From Paludibacter sp. (GTDB lineage: Bacteria; Bacteroidota; Bacteroidia; Bacteroidales; Paludibacteraceae), in NCBI GenBank assembly GCA_018054805.1, contig JAGPIU010000081.1:1-5793 (forward strand): 5,793 nt of DNA, read 5' to 3'. Positions 5,703-5,793 of this stretch are shown in pieces. The notes under the pieces were generated by a model. The model did not search any database. It was not told the origin of the DNA and was given only the letters and a program-made list of their open reading frames with translations. The position numbers and the translations under genes are program-made. Position 1 is the stretch's first letter; the number at the start of each line of letters is the position of its first letter.

Positions 5703-5793
5703 TTTTTTGAGCGTTCAAAATTACTTTATTCCGCTGAAAAAAACAACAATTTACCCATAATAAAATAACTAATTTTAAATTTCGCTCAAAAAA
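5703..5793. repeat. 11-bp inverted repeat flanking the bactofilin promoter
   Basis: TTTTTTGAGCG (5703-5713) and CGCTCAAAAAA (5783-5793) are perfect reverse complements 69 bases apart, one on each side of the promoter. Similarity continues inward with gaps: both copies, read from the arm, next show AAAATTA after three or six other bases. The right arm reaches the last base of the window, so the repeat may be longer than seen. Confidence 0.6.
5716..5747 (-). promoter_or_regulatory. Bactofilin promoter, Bacteroidetes type
   Basis: On the minus strand TAATTTTG (5723-5716) is an exact match to the Bacteroidetes primary sigma factor -7 element TAnnTTTG. A GTTG (5747-5744), three of four bases of the -33 TTTG element, lies 20 bases upstream. 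This arrangement predicts a start near 5710 and a short A-rich leader of about 25 bases without a Shine-Dalgarno sequence. It is the best promoter match in the window. Confidence 0.6.

Noticed and set aside
5341..5760. Plus-strand open frame of 139 codons
   Set aside because: It lies antisense to the bactofilin gene and its promoter. It has no recognisable family and a composition typical of a shadow frame.
1..5793. Mobile element, CRISPR array, defence cassette or tRNA gene
   Set aside because: I found no transposase or integrase motifs, no regularly spaced repeats and no tRNA-like cloverleaf. Coding sequence fills most of the window with housekeeping genes of similar composition.

Overview
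The window looks like ordinary chromosome from a member of the Bacteroidetes, most likely a Bacteroidales relative. Four observations support this. The genes closely resemble Bacteroidetes family members, including a long-form PurF and an LL-diaminopimelate aminotransferase. The DNA is fairly AT-rich. Four of the five start codons have no Shine-Dalgarno sequence and sit behind A/T-rich leaders. An exact match to the Bacteroidetes -7 promoter element (TAnnTTTG) lies upstream of the bactofilin gene. The assignment rests on recognition by eye; no search was run.

All five genes are on the minus strand, so transcription runs from high to low coordinates. In that order they are: a bactofilin (5684-5319), followed by a strong intrinsic terminator (5292-5259); a YhdH/AcuI-type NADPH-dependent reductase (5157-4174); dapL (3971-2745); glmS (2691-850), only 53 bases after dapL and probably co-transcribed with it; a second intrinsic terminator (843-801); and the first 235 codons of a PurF-like class II glutamine amidotransferase (707 to beyond position 1), cut by the window edge. 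Intergenic stretches are all under 210 bases, so no region of more than 300 bases lacks a gene.

Three of the genes relate to the cell wall. GlmS makes glucosamine-6-phosphate for UDP-GlcNAc. DapL makes LL-diaminopimelate for meso-DAP and lysine. Bactofilins polymerise into scaffolds that in other bacteria localise wall-modifying enzymes. GlmS and the PurF-like protein are also two consecutive N-terminal-nucleophile glutamine amidotransferases, both starting Met-Cys-Gly-Ile. DapL takes its amino group from glutamate, so dapL, glmS and the purF-like gene all draw on glutamine/glutamate nitrogen.

I see no mobile element, CRISPR array, tRNA, rRNA, toxin-antitoxin pair or defence system, and no convincing new system. 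The points most worth checking are the altered oxyanion-hole motif of the PurF-like protein, a long perfect inverted repeat around the bactofilin promoter that may mark outward-facing promoters, and a second widely spaced inverted repeat between acuI and dapL.
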